From assembly GCA_934547065.1 (NCBI GenBank), contig CAKTEF010000001.1:1-64000 (forward strand): DNA of 64,000 nucleotides, read 5' to 3'. A program made the translations under genes and the position numbers. The notes under the pieces were generated by a model. That model saw nothing but the letters and a program-made list of their open reading frames with translations, was not told the DNA's origin and made no database searches. How positions within the stretch are numbered: position 1 is the first letter of the stretch; every line of letters begins with the position of its first letter. This document shows, in pieces, positions 19,145 to 27,241 of this stretch. Origin of the DNA: an uncultured Faecalibacterium sp. Its GTDB lineage: Bacteria > Bacillota > Clostridia > Oscillospirales > Ruminococcaceae.

Positions 19145-19166
19145 CATTTTCCTCACCATCAGCTTT

Positions 19167-20390
19167 TCAGATCCGGTAAACGCCCGGAAGGTCGATCACA
19201 TTGTGGCAATCCAGAACCACCTTATCCCGGAGCTTTTCTTTGTTCTGCTGAATTTCTGTGTGCTTTACCATCACGACAACAAGATCCACATCGCTTAAAA
19301 AGGCATCCAGATCATGATACTGATTTTCCACCACATCTTTCTGGATAAAAGGATCGTAGACTTTCAGAGCTTCCCCAAGGTGGCGCTTTTGGCTTTCCAG
19401 CAACTGCAACGTGGGAGATTCCCGCATATCATCTACGTTTTCTTTGTAGGTCAATCCGTAAAGGCCTACCCGGCGCAGATCGTGGAGCCCTTTTTCCTGC
19501 ATGATTTCGTAGATCCGGTTCAGGACAAAGTCCGGCATACTATCGTTTACTTTCATGGATTCATTGATCACATGAGCCAGTCCCGGATAGTCACCGACCA
19601 AAAACCATGGATCAACGCTGATGCAGTGCCCGCCTACACCGGGGCCCGGCTGCAGAATGTTTACCCGTGGGTGCATATTACAGATCCGGATGATCTCATA
19701 TACATCCATGTTGTCCTGTCGGCAGATTTTTGCAAGTTCATTGGCAAATGCAATATTCACGGCTCGGAATGTATTTTCGACCACCTTTGTCATCTCAGCC
19801 GTCCGAATATCCGTTACAACGATTTCTCCCTCGCAGAACGACGCATACAACTGTTTGATCGCTTCGCCGATCTCTTTTTGATCCGCACCGATGGTCCGGT
19901 TGTTGTGAAGCAGCTCATACACCATATTGCCGGGGATAATGCGCTCCGGCGCATGAACCAGATGGATGTCTTTCCCGATTGTAAAACCGCCTGCTTCCAC
20001 GACCGGACGCACATAGTGGTCGATGGTTCCCGGTGAAACGGTAGACTCGATGACGATCGTCGCCCCCTTTGGGCAGACGCGCATCACGTCTTTCAGCGCC
20101 TCGACCACATAACCTGCATCTACTTTTTTGCTGAATTTATCATAAGGGGTCGGGACAGAAATAATATAGGTATCCGTTACCTGATACTCCGTTGAAAAGC
20201 GTACGCCGGAAGCTCTCGCCGCATCAAACAGTTCATCCAATCCGTTTTCCTTGAATGTCGTTTTTCCGGCATTCAGCTGCGCAACCAGTTCTTTGTTGTA
20301 ATCGGTGCCGACTACCTCTACGCCATGCGATGCCAGCATCAATGCCGTAGGCAGTCCAATATATCCCAATCCAATTACGTTGACCATCAT
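19167..20390 (-). CDS. wecC: UDP-N-acetyl-D-mannosamine dehydrogenase
   Basis: Protein of 407 residues that oxidises UDP-ManNAc twice to UDP-ManNAcA using NAD. N-terminal Rossmann motif VIGLGYIGLPTALMLA; central NTFRAVNIAFANELA; catalytic cysteine in GPGVGGHCISVDPWF; C-terminal UDP-binding domain with LTYKENVDDMRESP. The related UDP-glucose dehydrogenase is excluded mainly by the WecB neighbour and by the GGHCISVDPWF form of the active site. Start ATG follows AAAGGTAAC. Confidence 0.94.
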   Translation of the reverse strand: MMVNVIGLGYIGLPTALMLASHGVEVVGTDYNKELVAQLNAGKTTFKENGLDELFDAARASGVRFSTEYQVTDTYIISVPTPYDKFSKKVDAGYVVEALKDVMRVCPKGATIVIESTVSPGTIDHYVRPVVEAGGFTIGKDIHLVHAPERIIPGNMVYELLHNNRTIGADQKEIGEAIKQLYASFCEGEIVVTDIRTAEMTKVVENTFRAVNIAFANELAKICRQDNMDVYEIIRICNMHPRVNILQPGPGVGGHCISVDPWFLVGDYPGLAHVINESMKVNDSMPDFVLNRIYEIMQEKGLHDLRRVGLYGLTYKENVDDMRESPTLQLLESQKRHLGEALKVYDPFIQKDVVENQYHDLDAFLSDVDLVVVMVKHTEIQQNKEKLRDKVVLDCHNVIDLPGVYRI

Positions 20391-20391
20391 G

Positions 20392-21579
20392 TTACCTTTG
20401 CTCCTCTACATACACCATCAAATTTTTTTCAAAATCCCTTGTGATCTTCTGTCTGGAATGATGTTCCAGAATATACTGCCGGACCTGGTCTTTTCGTGCT
20501 GCGAACGACCGGTAGTTGTTCATAAATGCAGCAAAGACCTCCGGGAGCTTTTCGACATCATCCGGTGAGATCACGCTGCCAAAACCGCTTTCTCGGATAA
20601 GTTCTGCTGCATCTCCATCCGCAACCATCAGTACGGGACAGCCCGTTCCAAGAGCCTCGTAGGTTTTTGTTGGAATGCTGTTCTTCAAGTTGGAGCTGAC
20701 CAGCGGAATGTACGCCGCCGTAGCATGTTTCAGTACCGTGTAAACCGTTCTTTCATCGACACGTCCGCAAAAATGGATCTGCTTCAATTTCTTGTCCGCA
20801 CACATCTGCTCCAATTTCGCACGTTGGGCACCATCTCCGAACAGGAGGATCTGAAATCCATCGGGGTCCATTTTCTCGGCAAGATCCATTAAATGCTCCA
20901 GGCCTTGTGCAAGGCCGATATTTCCGATATAGACGATCGAACAGCGGCTATCCTGAAAATATTTTTGAACGACCTGCTCATCTTCCATTTGTTGAAGAAA
21001 CCGCTCGTCAAGGCCGTTTTCTACAAGCCAAACCTTTTTTTGCTGTTCTTCCGGCAGCTTTGCCCGCAATGCGCTGACTTTTCCGGGGGACACCGCCGTG
21101 ATGATATCCGCATGGCGGTACATAAAATTGGCGATCATGCGAAAGGCCTTGCAGTAAAAACTCTCCTCCGAAAAACTCCCCATTTCCAAAGCCACATCCG
21201 GCCAGATGTCACGCACATCGTAGACAAGGACCGCGTGTTTGATCCGTGCGATCAGCCACGCAAATGGACCGATCAGGATCGGTGGGGAGGAAGTGATTAC
21301 AACATCTGTTTTTCCGGTGTGAAAGCTCTTAAAAAAGGAAGTTACGCCAAAGCTCACCTGATTGAACATGCGGAAAAGCGAGCTTTTCTTTTTTAGCGGG
21401 ATAATGGGGCAGTAGATCGCGTTTTCTTCCGCTTTTTCCCCGCCATCTAAGCTCTCGGCTCCGGTGAGGACCTGGACGACATGACCGTCTTTCTGAAAAA
21501 CTTCACTGATCACATTCATCCTGATCGCAATTGGAACATGGCGTGGATAATACTCATCGCAATGAAGAAGGATGTTCAT
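20392..21579 (-). CDS. WbuB-like glycosyltransferase family 4
   Basis: Protein of 395 residues. The pattern DEYYPRHVPIAIRM, then TSSPPILIGPFAWLIA, VYDVRDIWPDVALE and the C-terminal SSNLKNSIPTKTYEALGTG belongs to the WbuB/WcaI-type GT4 group, enzymes that often add a second sugar to the initiating residue. Its position right after the initiating transferase gene fits that role. The two genes are separated by only two bases. Confidence 0.88.
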   Translation of the reverse strand: MNILLHCDEYYPRHVPIAIRMNVISEVFQKDGHVVQVLTGAESLDGGEKAEENAIYCPIIPLKKKSSLFRMFNQVSFGVTSFFKSFHTGKTDVVITSSPPILIGPFAWLIARIKHAVLVYDVRDIWPDVALEMGSFSEESFYCKAFRMIANFMYRHADIITAVSPGKVSALRAKLPEEQQKKVWLVENGLDERFLQQMEDEQVVQKYFQDSRCSIVYIGNIGLAQGLEHLMDLAEKMDPDGFQILLFGDGAQRAKLEQMCADKKLKQIHFCGRVDERTVYTVLKHATAAYIPLVSSNLKNSIPTKTYEALGTGCPVLMVADGDAAELIRESGFGSVISPDDVEKLPEVFAAFMNNYRSFAARKDQVRQYILEHHSRQKITRDFEKNLMVYVEEQR

Positions 21580-21581
21580 GC

Positions 21582-22214
21582 TCAGTCCCCCTTGATGCCT
21601 CGCTGTGCGAGAACATAATTTACAGAATGAAACAGGATCCCGATATCCTGCGAAAAAGAAAAATGTTCCAGGTAAGTACGGTCGTATTGGATCTTCTTGT
21701 CGTCCGATAGATAGTCACGACCATTGATTTGCGCGAGTCCAGTGATTCCCGGCCGGATCTGGTAAACACCCTGCTCTTTGCGCAGGGTCTGGATCGGTTC
21801 TTCTTCCGGAAGCAGGGGCCGGGGACCAATCAAAGCCATTTCTCCGCGCAGCACATTATAGATCTGCGGCAATTCATCAATGCTCGTCCGCCGAAGAAAC
21901 CGCCCCAGGCGTAGATAGTACAGTTCCGGATGATCCAGTTGACTGGTTGGAATGTTTTTCGGCGTAAAAGCCCGCATGGTGCGGTATTTCACCATATAAA
22001 AAGGTTTTTCATTCATTCCGATTCGTTCTTGCAGAAAGAAAACGCTTTCTCCGGGATTTGCCAGTTTCATCACGAATGTGATGCAGGCAAACGGCAGAAA
22101 CAGTACCAGAACAGCAAGCAGCGCCAGCAGCGTATCCGCAATCCGTTTGACGGCCCGGTATCGTTTCTGCTGCTTCGAGAGCCAGAATGGAATCCTTTGC
22201 GTTGTTACGTCCAA
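21582..22214 (-). CDS. initiating undecaprenyl-phosphate sugar-1-phosphate transferase
   Basis: Protein of 210 residues of the small monotopic phosphoglycosyl transferase family (catalytic domain of WcaJ/PglC). One reentrant hydrophobic helix (about 25-50) is followed by FFLQERIGMNEKPF, VKYRTM, RRTSIDELPQIYNVLRGEM (the catalytic Asp-Glu pair) and LIGPRPLLPEE. It places the first sugar phosphate on the lipid carrier. The start is a TTG at 22214: no ATG occurs before residue 49 and GGAGGGGG lies about 8 bases upstream. Confidence 0.92.
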   Translation of the reverse strand: MDVTTQRIPFWLSKQQKRYRAVKRIADTLLALLAVLVLFLPFACITFVMKLANPGESVFFLQERIGMNEKPFYMVKYRTMRAFTPKNIPTSQLDHPELYYLRLGRFLRRTSIDELPQIYNVLRGEMALIGPRPLLPEEEPIQTLRKEQGVYQIRPGITGLAQINGRDYLSDDKKIQYDRTYLEHFSFSQDIGILFHSVNYVLAQRGIKGD

Positions 22215-22242
22215 AGCGTAACCCCCTCCACATTTTTACATC

Positions 22243-23181
22243 CTACTCATCGCCAAACAGCGACGTAATATAATAACGATCTCCACCGTCCGGCATGAGT
22301 GCGACAACGGTTTTTCCTTGATTTTCTGGGCGGCGAGCGATCTCCACGGCAGCATTCAATGCTGCGCCGGACGAGATCCCCAGCACAAATCCCTCGATCC
22401 GCGCGATCCGACGGACGATCTCGAAGGTTTCTGCATCATTCGCCTCATAGACTTCATCGTATATGGATGTGTCCAGAATCTTGGGGACAAACCCGCAGCC
22501 AAGCCCTTGGATGCGATGAATGCCGGCTACTCCTTTTTTCAAGACAGGCGAACCAGCAGGCTCAACGGCGATCACCTTGATGTTCGGATTTTGTTCTTTC
22601 AGATAACCGCCAACGCCTGTGATCGTGCCGCCTGTGCCGACTCCGGCGATAAAAATGTCAACGCTGCCATTGGTCTGCTTCCATATTTCAGGGCCCGTTG
22701 TGCGTCGGTGCGCTTCCACATTGGCCGGGTTTTCGAACTGGTGCAAAATACATGCGTTCGGCAGTTCTCCAGCGAGTCGTTCTGCTTCCAGAACAGCCCC
22801 CTTCATGCCCAAGGAGCCTTTTGTCAGGACCACCTCTGCACCGAATACGGATACTTGCTTCTGGCGGTCAACGCTCATGGTTTCTGGCATGGTAATAATG
22901 GCATGATACCCCTTGGCGGCTGCTACGGAAGCGATCGCAATTCCGGCATTGCCGGATGTAGGCTCTATGATGATGGACTTTTTGTTCAGCTTATGACATT
23001 TTTCGGCATCCTCGATCATGGCAAGCGCAACACGGTCTTTTACACTTCCGGTCGGATTGAAATTTTCCATCTTGAGCAGAAGTCTCGCGCGCAGCCCCAA
23101 TGCTTTTTCAAAGCGTTTTGGTTCAATCAGCGGCGTGTTTCCGATCAATGCCAACACGCCGCCGTCCGTTGTCTGAATCAT
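22243..23181 (-). CDS. cysK: cysteine synthase (O-acetylserine sulfhydrylase)
   Basis: Protein of 312 residues, PLP fold type II. The Schiff-base lysine is in NFNPTGSVKDR, the substrate loop is EPTSGNAGIAIA, the phosphate loop is GVGTGGTITGVGGYL, and GISSGAALNAA ends the active site. All expected residues are present, so it should make cysteine from O-acetylserine and sulfide. Its location between a receiver protein and the initiating sugar transferase in a polysaccharide operon is unexpected. Start ATG at 23181 is 9 bases after GGAG. No serine acetyltransferase gene is seen in the window. Confidence 0.92.
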   Translation of the reverse strand: MIQTTDGGVLALIGNTPLIEPKRFEKALGLRARLLLKMENFNPTGSVKDRVALAMIEDAEKCHKLNKKSIIIEPTSGNAGIAIASVAAAKGYHAIITMPETMSVDRQKQVSVFGAEVVLTKGSLGMKGAVLEAERLAGELPNACILHQFENPANVEAHRRTTGPEIWKQTNGSVDIFIAGVGTGGTITGVGGYLKEQNPNIKVIAVEPAGSPVLKKGVAGIHRIQGLGCGFVPKILDTSIYDEVYEANDAETFEIVRRIARIEGFVLGISSGAALNAAVEIARRPENQGKTVVALMPDGGDRYYITSLFGDE

Positions 23182-23204
23182 TTTCAACGTCTCCTTGGTG
23201 TGGT

Positions 23205-23975
23205 TCAGATGATGTAATTGAAGGTCTCGGCATCAAATGGAAGAAATTTCCGCACGGTGCGTTCCATCTGCTGCGCATTCAATGGCTTTGCGATCGTTCC
23301 AGCGATATGTGCTTCTTTTGCAAGACAGGCTTCTCGTTCAAATGTATTTGCGGACATTGTTACGATGGGAAGCCGTCGCAGATCCGTTCTGTCCATCTGC
23401 CGGATTTTAAGGGCCGTTTCATAGCCGTCCATATCCTCCATGATGGCATCCATGAGGATCAGGTCATAATATTTGGGTGCGGATTCCCGAAGCATTTGCA
23501 GCGCAATGTACCCATTTGCAGATGTTTCGACTTTATAATCCAGCTTTCGCAGAATATCGACTGCTTCCTTCCGGGTCTTCTCGTTATCTTCCACAACGAG
23601 GATCCGTTTCCTTTCATCCGATGCCGTACAAGTTGCTTTTGCCCGGATGATCCGGCCCTGCTGTTGGCTTCTCAACTCCACCAGCTCTTTTTCCAAACAC
23701 TCGCATTTTGCCTGAAGACTTCGTATCTCCTTCGTCCTCTGTGCCAACTGTGCCGCCATTTGCGTGTGTTGCTCCGGGGTATCCGGAAGTGTTTCGAGAG
23801 GGTCCGCGGTTTCTTCCTTGGGCAAGCCATCCGATTCCACGGATGTTCTTCGCCTATCCTTCTTTTTTCGGAAGCGCTTGACAAGAACCGCCAGAAATAT
23901 CAGCAGCACAACCGCAGCAAGCCCGATCGAAACGATTTGAAAGACTTCTTCGTTGACTCCGCTGCTGAATTTCAT
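23205..23975 (-). CDS. membrane-anchored receiver-domain protein
   Basis: Protein of 256 residues. A single membrane helix near the N-terminus (about 12-33) precedes a basic patch, then a coiled coil (about 70-105) and a complete CheY-like receiver domain (about 122-250). The receiver shows the acidic pair VVEDN, the phospho-acceptor Asp176 in LILMDAIMEDMDGYE, Thr/Ser in VTMSAN and Lys230 in GTIAKPLN. No output domain follows. Such a receiver tied to the membrane inner face may report a phosphorylation signal to a membrane complex, here perhaps the BY-kinase or the channel-like proteins of the same operon. No histidine kinase lies in the island. Start chosen at 23975, 9 bases from GGAG. Confidence 0.85.
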   Translation of the reverse strand: MKFSSGVNEEVFQIVSIGLAAVVLLIFLAVLVKRFRKKKDRRRTSVESDGLPKEETADPLETLPDTPEQHTQMAAQLAQRTKEIRSLQAKCECLEKELVELRSQQQGRIIRAKATCTASDERKRILVVEDNEKTRKEAVDILRKLDYKVETSANGYIALQMLRESAPKYYDLILMDAIMEDMDGYETALKIRQMDRTDLRRLPIVTMSANTFEREACLAKEAHIAGTIAKPLNAQQMERTVRKFLPFDAETFNYII

Positions 23976-24007
23976 TTTTATCATCTCCTGACCCTTTGGG
24001 CGCTTTT

Positions 24008-25603
24008 TTAGTGTTTTGATGGTGGTTGTTTCTTCAGGAAAGAGAAAGCAGGCTTGCGTTTCTTCTCTTTCTCTTTCTTTTCTTTCGGCTTCCGTTCCTT
24101 GGGCAGAACAGGCGGAAGCTCTTGGCTGTCTTCGTTTGCCTCCGCCTTTTCATTTACCGCCGGAATTACCGCCGGAATGTTTTTCGGAGGCTTGGTGGCT
24201 CTCGAACCATGATAGCCATAACCGTAGGTTTGATAATAATACGTGGTGTTGCCTGCCTTGTCCACATCATTGATGATGCAGCCAAGAATGTGGGCACCGG
24301 TTTTCTGAAGCCGCTCAATGTTGTCTTGGATCACATCGATCCAGACGGTATCATAGCGAATGATGTACAGCGCTTTGTCCGTGATCTGACTGGTCTGCAT
24401 GGTGTCTGCAACCTGACCGACCGGGGCGGTGTCAATTAAGATCAGATCATAGTTTTCTTTGAAAAGATTTATGATGTCGCCCAGACGGCGATCGATCATA
24501 ATGCGTTTTTTCTCCAGCCGTGTGGGCACGAGATCCAGATTATGCTCCAGAGGAACGATCGCATCCATCGCCGGAATGTCATCGTTTACTGCTGCGTTCA
24601 GCGAATGTTCATATTGGGGCTTGTGCAAAAAAACGCCGCTCAAACTCGGATTTTTCACATCCAAGTCGATCAGAAGCACTCGTTTTCCCATGCGGGCAAA
24701 TCCGATGCCCAGATACGCAACGATCCCGGTTTTTCCCTCGCCAGCCATGGACGATGTTACGAAAAGACACTGGCAGCCTTCCTGTCCCTGCAAGGTGTAG
24801 TTGAGAATGTGTATTGCACGGTCAATACTATCCCGATAGAGGTTGGAAGATGCCTTTGCATCCAGTGCGGAAAGGCGACCGCCGCTGTGGGAGATGAGCG
24901 CATCATGTGGCAGTTCCGTCAATTCATCCAGCTCGAACAAGCGGTGGACCTCTTTCGTGTCCACCAGTGTCGGGTGAATGTAGAGGGAAGAAAAGCTGTA
25001 AATAAGCCCCACGGCGATCGCAATGACGATCGCGCCCGTGAGATATCGAATATTCGGGCGCTGCTCCACCATCGCAACCTTGGCTTGATTTACGACCGTT
25101 ACGCTGCCAAGCCCTAAGGTCTTGACCAGAATATCCGGTGCCACATTGGTGATCTCGGTCAGGATATTGACTCCCTCGTTGGGGTACTGCCAATAAAACG
25201 TCAGCTCAATGATCTGCGTTGTTTTATACTGGGTGATCGTCAGGGCATTTCGGATACTGTCGGCTGTAACGCCAAACAATCCAAGGTTGGAAACGACCTG
25301 ATCCAGTACGGTATCACTGGTACAGACATACATCACCGATTCTACCATGTTTTCTGCAAGGTAAATGTCTTGTGATTGAGGGGTAGAATTGTTGGAAGAA
25401 TAATTTCCGCGTCCGTTTTCTGCCACTACGGCAAAGGACGCTGTGATCTTATTGATGGTTTCCGTGCCAGATAAATAGTAAGAAAGAGCAGTCAGACCAA
25501 TGCCCAGAACGGTTGCAAGTACCACAAGCAAAAGGATGACCTTTCGCTGTTTCCGCAACATATAGACCAGGTCTTTGACCTTAATTTTACGTCCATTATC
25601 CAT
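24008..25603 (-). CDS. fused Wzz-type chain-length regulator and BY-kinase
   Basis: Protein of 531 residues controlling polysaccharide length and export. N-terminal Wzz-like part: membrane helices at about 22-44 and 188-208 with an outside loop between. C-terminal kinase: Walker A SSMAGEGKT (284-292), Walker A' LLIDLDVKNP (310-319), Walker B LILIDTAP. A tyrosine cluster (residues 455-464, six Tyr in TTYYYQTYGYGYHG) is the expected autophosphorylation site. Unusually, about 65 residues follow the cluster, ending in a strongly Lys/Glu-rich tail. In most Firmicutes the two halves are separate (CapA/CapB), so the fused form is Wzc-like. No CpsB/Wzb phosphatase gene is visible. The ATG overlaps the upstream stop by 8 bases. 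Confidence 0.9.
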   Translation of the reverse strand: MDNGRKIKVKDLVYMLRKQRKVILLLVVLATVLGIGLTALSYYLSGTETINKITASFAVVAENGRGNYSSNNSTPQSQDIYLAENMVESVMYVCTSDTVLDQVVSNLGLFGVTADSIRNALTITQYKTTQIIELTFYWQYPNEGVNILTEITNVAPDILVKTLGLGSVTVVNQAKVAMVEQRPNIRYLTGAIVIAIAVGLIYSFSSLYIHPTLVDTKEVHRLFELDELTELPHDALISHSGGRLSALDAKASSNLYRDSIDRAIHILNYTLQGQEGCQCLFVTSSMAGEGKTGIVAYLGIGFARMGKRVLLIDLDVKNPSLSGVFLHKPQYEHSLNAAVNDDIPAMDAIVPLEHNLDLVPTRLEKKRIMIDRRLGDIINLFKENYDLILIDTAPVGQVADTMQTSQITDKALYIIRYDTVWIDVIQDNIERLQKTGAHILGCIINDVDKAGNTTYYYQTYGYGYHGSRATKPPKNIPAVIPAVNEKAEANEDSQELPPVLPKERKPKEKKEKEKKRKPAFSFLKKQPPSKH

Positions 25604-27218
25604 CTGTATTTTTTCTCACGTTTCTTTTCTTGTGAAAGATCCATCCGACAATGCCAAAAATCAAAAGCACGCTCACAACAGCAGCGATTACGATCACCGT
25701 ATCAACATTGGTCCAGATCCGATAGACTTCACGCTGAATATCCACGGTGTCGATGACATTGATTTGCGTTCGCTTGTTGGGATTCTGGTTGTCTGTAATG
25801 ATGTAGGTGCCAACATCCAGCCCCTTGAACATATAGTTCTTGTATGCAGAGTTCCAACTGCCTACGATCTCACCGTTCATGTTGTAGAGCGTCATTTCAT
25901 GGCCATTTACCACATGAGCCAGCAACGCATCCTTAACGGTGATTTCAATGCGGAGCGTGCGGTTCGTCAGCTCCACAGCCAGGTTCGGCTCACTTTCGAT
26001 CCGGCCTGTGGCATCTACCAAAAACTCAACGGGATCGTTCGCCAGCTGATAGTCCTCGGCCCGCGTTATCTGCTTCAAGGTGTAATTGGCGCGTTTGTCC
26101 AACCCGGTGAAGGAGATCGTACCATTTTCGTCTGTCACGGCTCGCTGACGGTCTCCACGATCGCTGGTCAGCTCAAAGGAAACGCCCTCCAGCTTGATGT
26201 TTGCCTCCAGCTCATCGCTCAAAGTAAGCGTTACCCTTGTCTGCTGGGTACTCAGCTCCTCCGTGGTATCTTTCTGGACATCCTTTTTTGCCACTTCCAC
26301 CGTTTTGTCATCCACCATAACATAGCCTTTTGGCGTTGCGGATTGGTGAATGATGTATTGTCCAAGGTAAAGCGGTTTGCTTTCTGCACAGCCGTTGGTG
26401 TCCGTTGTGATGGTATCTGCCACTTCGCCCTTTTTATAGCGGGTCGTTCCATCCATCGTAACGATGTCTTCTGCCGCAATGATTTGAAACTGAGAACCCG
26501 ATACGCCTGCGCCGGTATCCGAATCCGTAAGCAGGATCGGAATGGTGTTTTGACAAGGCATCAGGTCAATATACACATTCAGCGGCTCATTCCAATCATA
26601 ATCACGATTCACCGTAAAATAGGTATCGTCCGCTGCATCGTAGCCTTTGGGTTCTGTCATTTCATGGAAATAATAGGTTCCATCCGTGATTTTTTCCGGG
26701 AGAAAGAACTGGCCTTTCTCTGTGGTCTTGAAGTCGTCATATTGGATCTGCTGCGGATAGTAGGTGTAAAGCCGTGTGAGACCGGTGAGGGTATTGTATA
26801 AAGTGAATGTAACATCTTTCTCCTCGATCAAACGCCCGGTTTCTGCATCACGCACCATAACAAGGATCGCGCATTTTCCGCTGCCGTTATAATCTGAAAA
26901 TCCAATGCCGGTAAATTCGGTGGGGTCCGTTTTTCCACCGCCGCCACCGCCGCCGCTGCTATTGTTGTTTTCCGCGTAGCCGCCTCCATGAGAAGTCCAT
27001 TCGCCTGCATGGTTGTTATACTCTCCTGTGCCGGTATCACTGTAAGTTCCTTCCGAATCTGCCAGCCCTTTGTCATCGACCTCCGGATTGACCAACCACA
27101 TCGCCAGCAGAACAAGGATCAGCAGAACGATGAACAGCAGCCCCAGCACGGCATCCAGACTGGTTTTCCAATAGCTGACTTCTTCCTCTTCTATTCTGTA
27201 TGCATTCTTTTTTGCCAT
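25596..27218 (-). CDS. MotB/TolR-like membrane stub with four SpaA/Cna-B domains
   Basis: Protein of 540 residues. The N-terminus reads YWKTSLDAVLGLLFIVL, then a hydrophobic stretch ending AMWLVN: a WK-x3-D pattern with Asp22 at the start of the helix and a terminal MWL, as in MotB (WK-x4-D..MWLI) and TolR/ExbD. After a Gly-rich linker (about 85-97) come about four prealbumin-like SpaA/Cna-B domains (113-215, 222-325, 335-430, 430-500), with EPKGYDAADDTYF and TPKGYVMVDDKTVEV motifs. A second membrane helix (507-528) and a basic tail end it. No LPxTG motif and no OmpA-like peptidoglycan domain are seen. The gene follows the MotA/TolQ-like gene by 23 bases, which supports a paired channel. The domain calls are firm; the motor role is inference. 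Confidence 0.75.
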   Translation of the reverse strand: MAKKNAYRIEEEEVSYWKTSLDAVLGLLFIVLLILVLLAMWLVNPEVDDKGLADSEGTYSDTGTGEYNNHAGEWTSHGGGYAENNNSSGGGGGGGKTDPTEFTGIGFSDYNGSGKCAILVMVRDAETGRLIEEKDVTFTLYNTLTGLTRLYTYYPQQIQYDDFKTTEKGQFFLPEKITDGTYYFHEMTEPKGYDAADDTYFTVNRDYDWNEPLNVYIDLMPCQNTIPILLTDSDTGAGVSGSQFQIIAAEDIVTMDGTTRYKKGEVADTITTDTNGCAESKPLYLGQYIIHQSATPKGYVMVDDKTVEVAKKDVQKDTTEELSTQQTRVTLTLSDELEANIKLEGVSFELTSDRGDRQRAVTDENGTISFTGLDKRANYTLKQITRAEDYQLANDPVEFLVDATGRIESEPNLAVELTNRTLRIEITVKDALLAHVVNGHEMTLYNMNGEIVGSWNSAYKNYMFKGLDVGTYIITDNQNPNKRTQINVIDTVDIQREVYRIWTNVDTVIVIAAVVSVLLIFGIVGWIFHKKRNVRKNTDG

Positions 27219-27241
27219 AACTCGTTCCGTTTCTCTTCCCT

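Noticed and set aside
25596..27218. SpaA-domain protein considered as a sortase-anchored pilin
   Set aside because: No LPxTG-type motif and no sortase gene; it has membrane helices at both ends instead.
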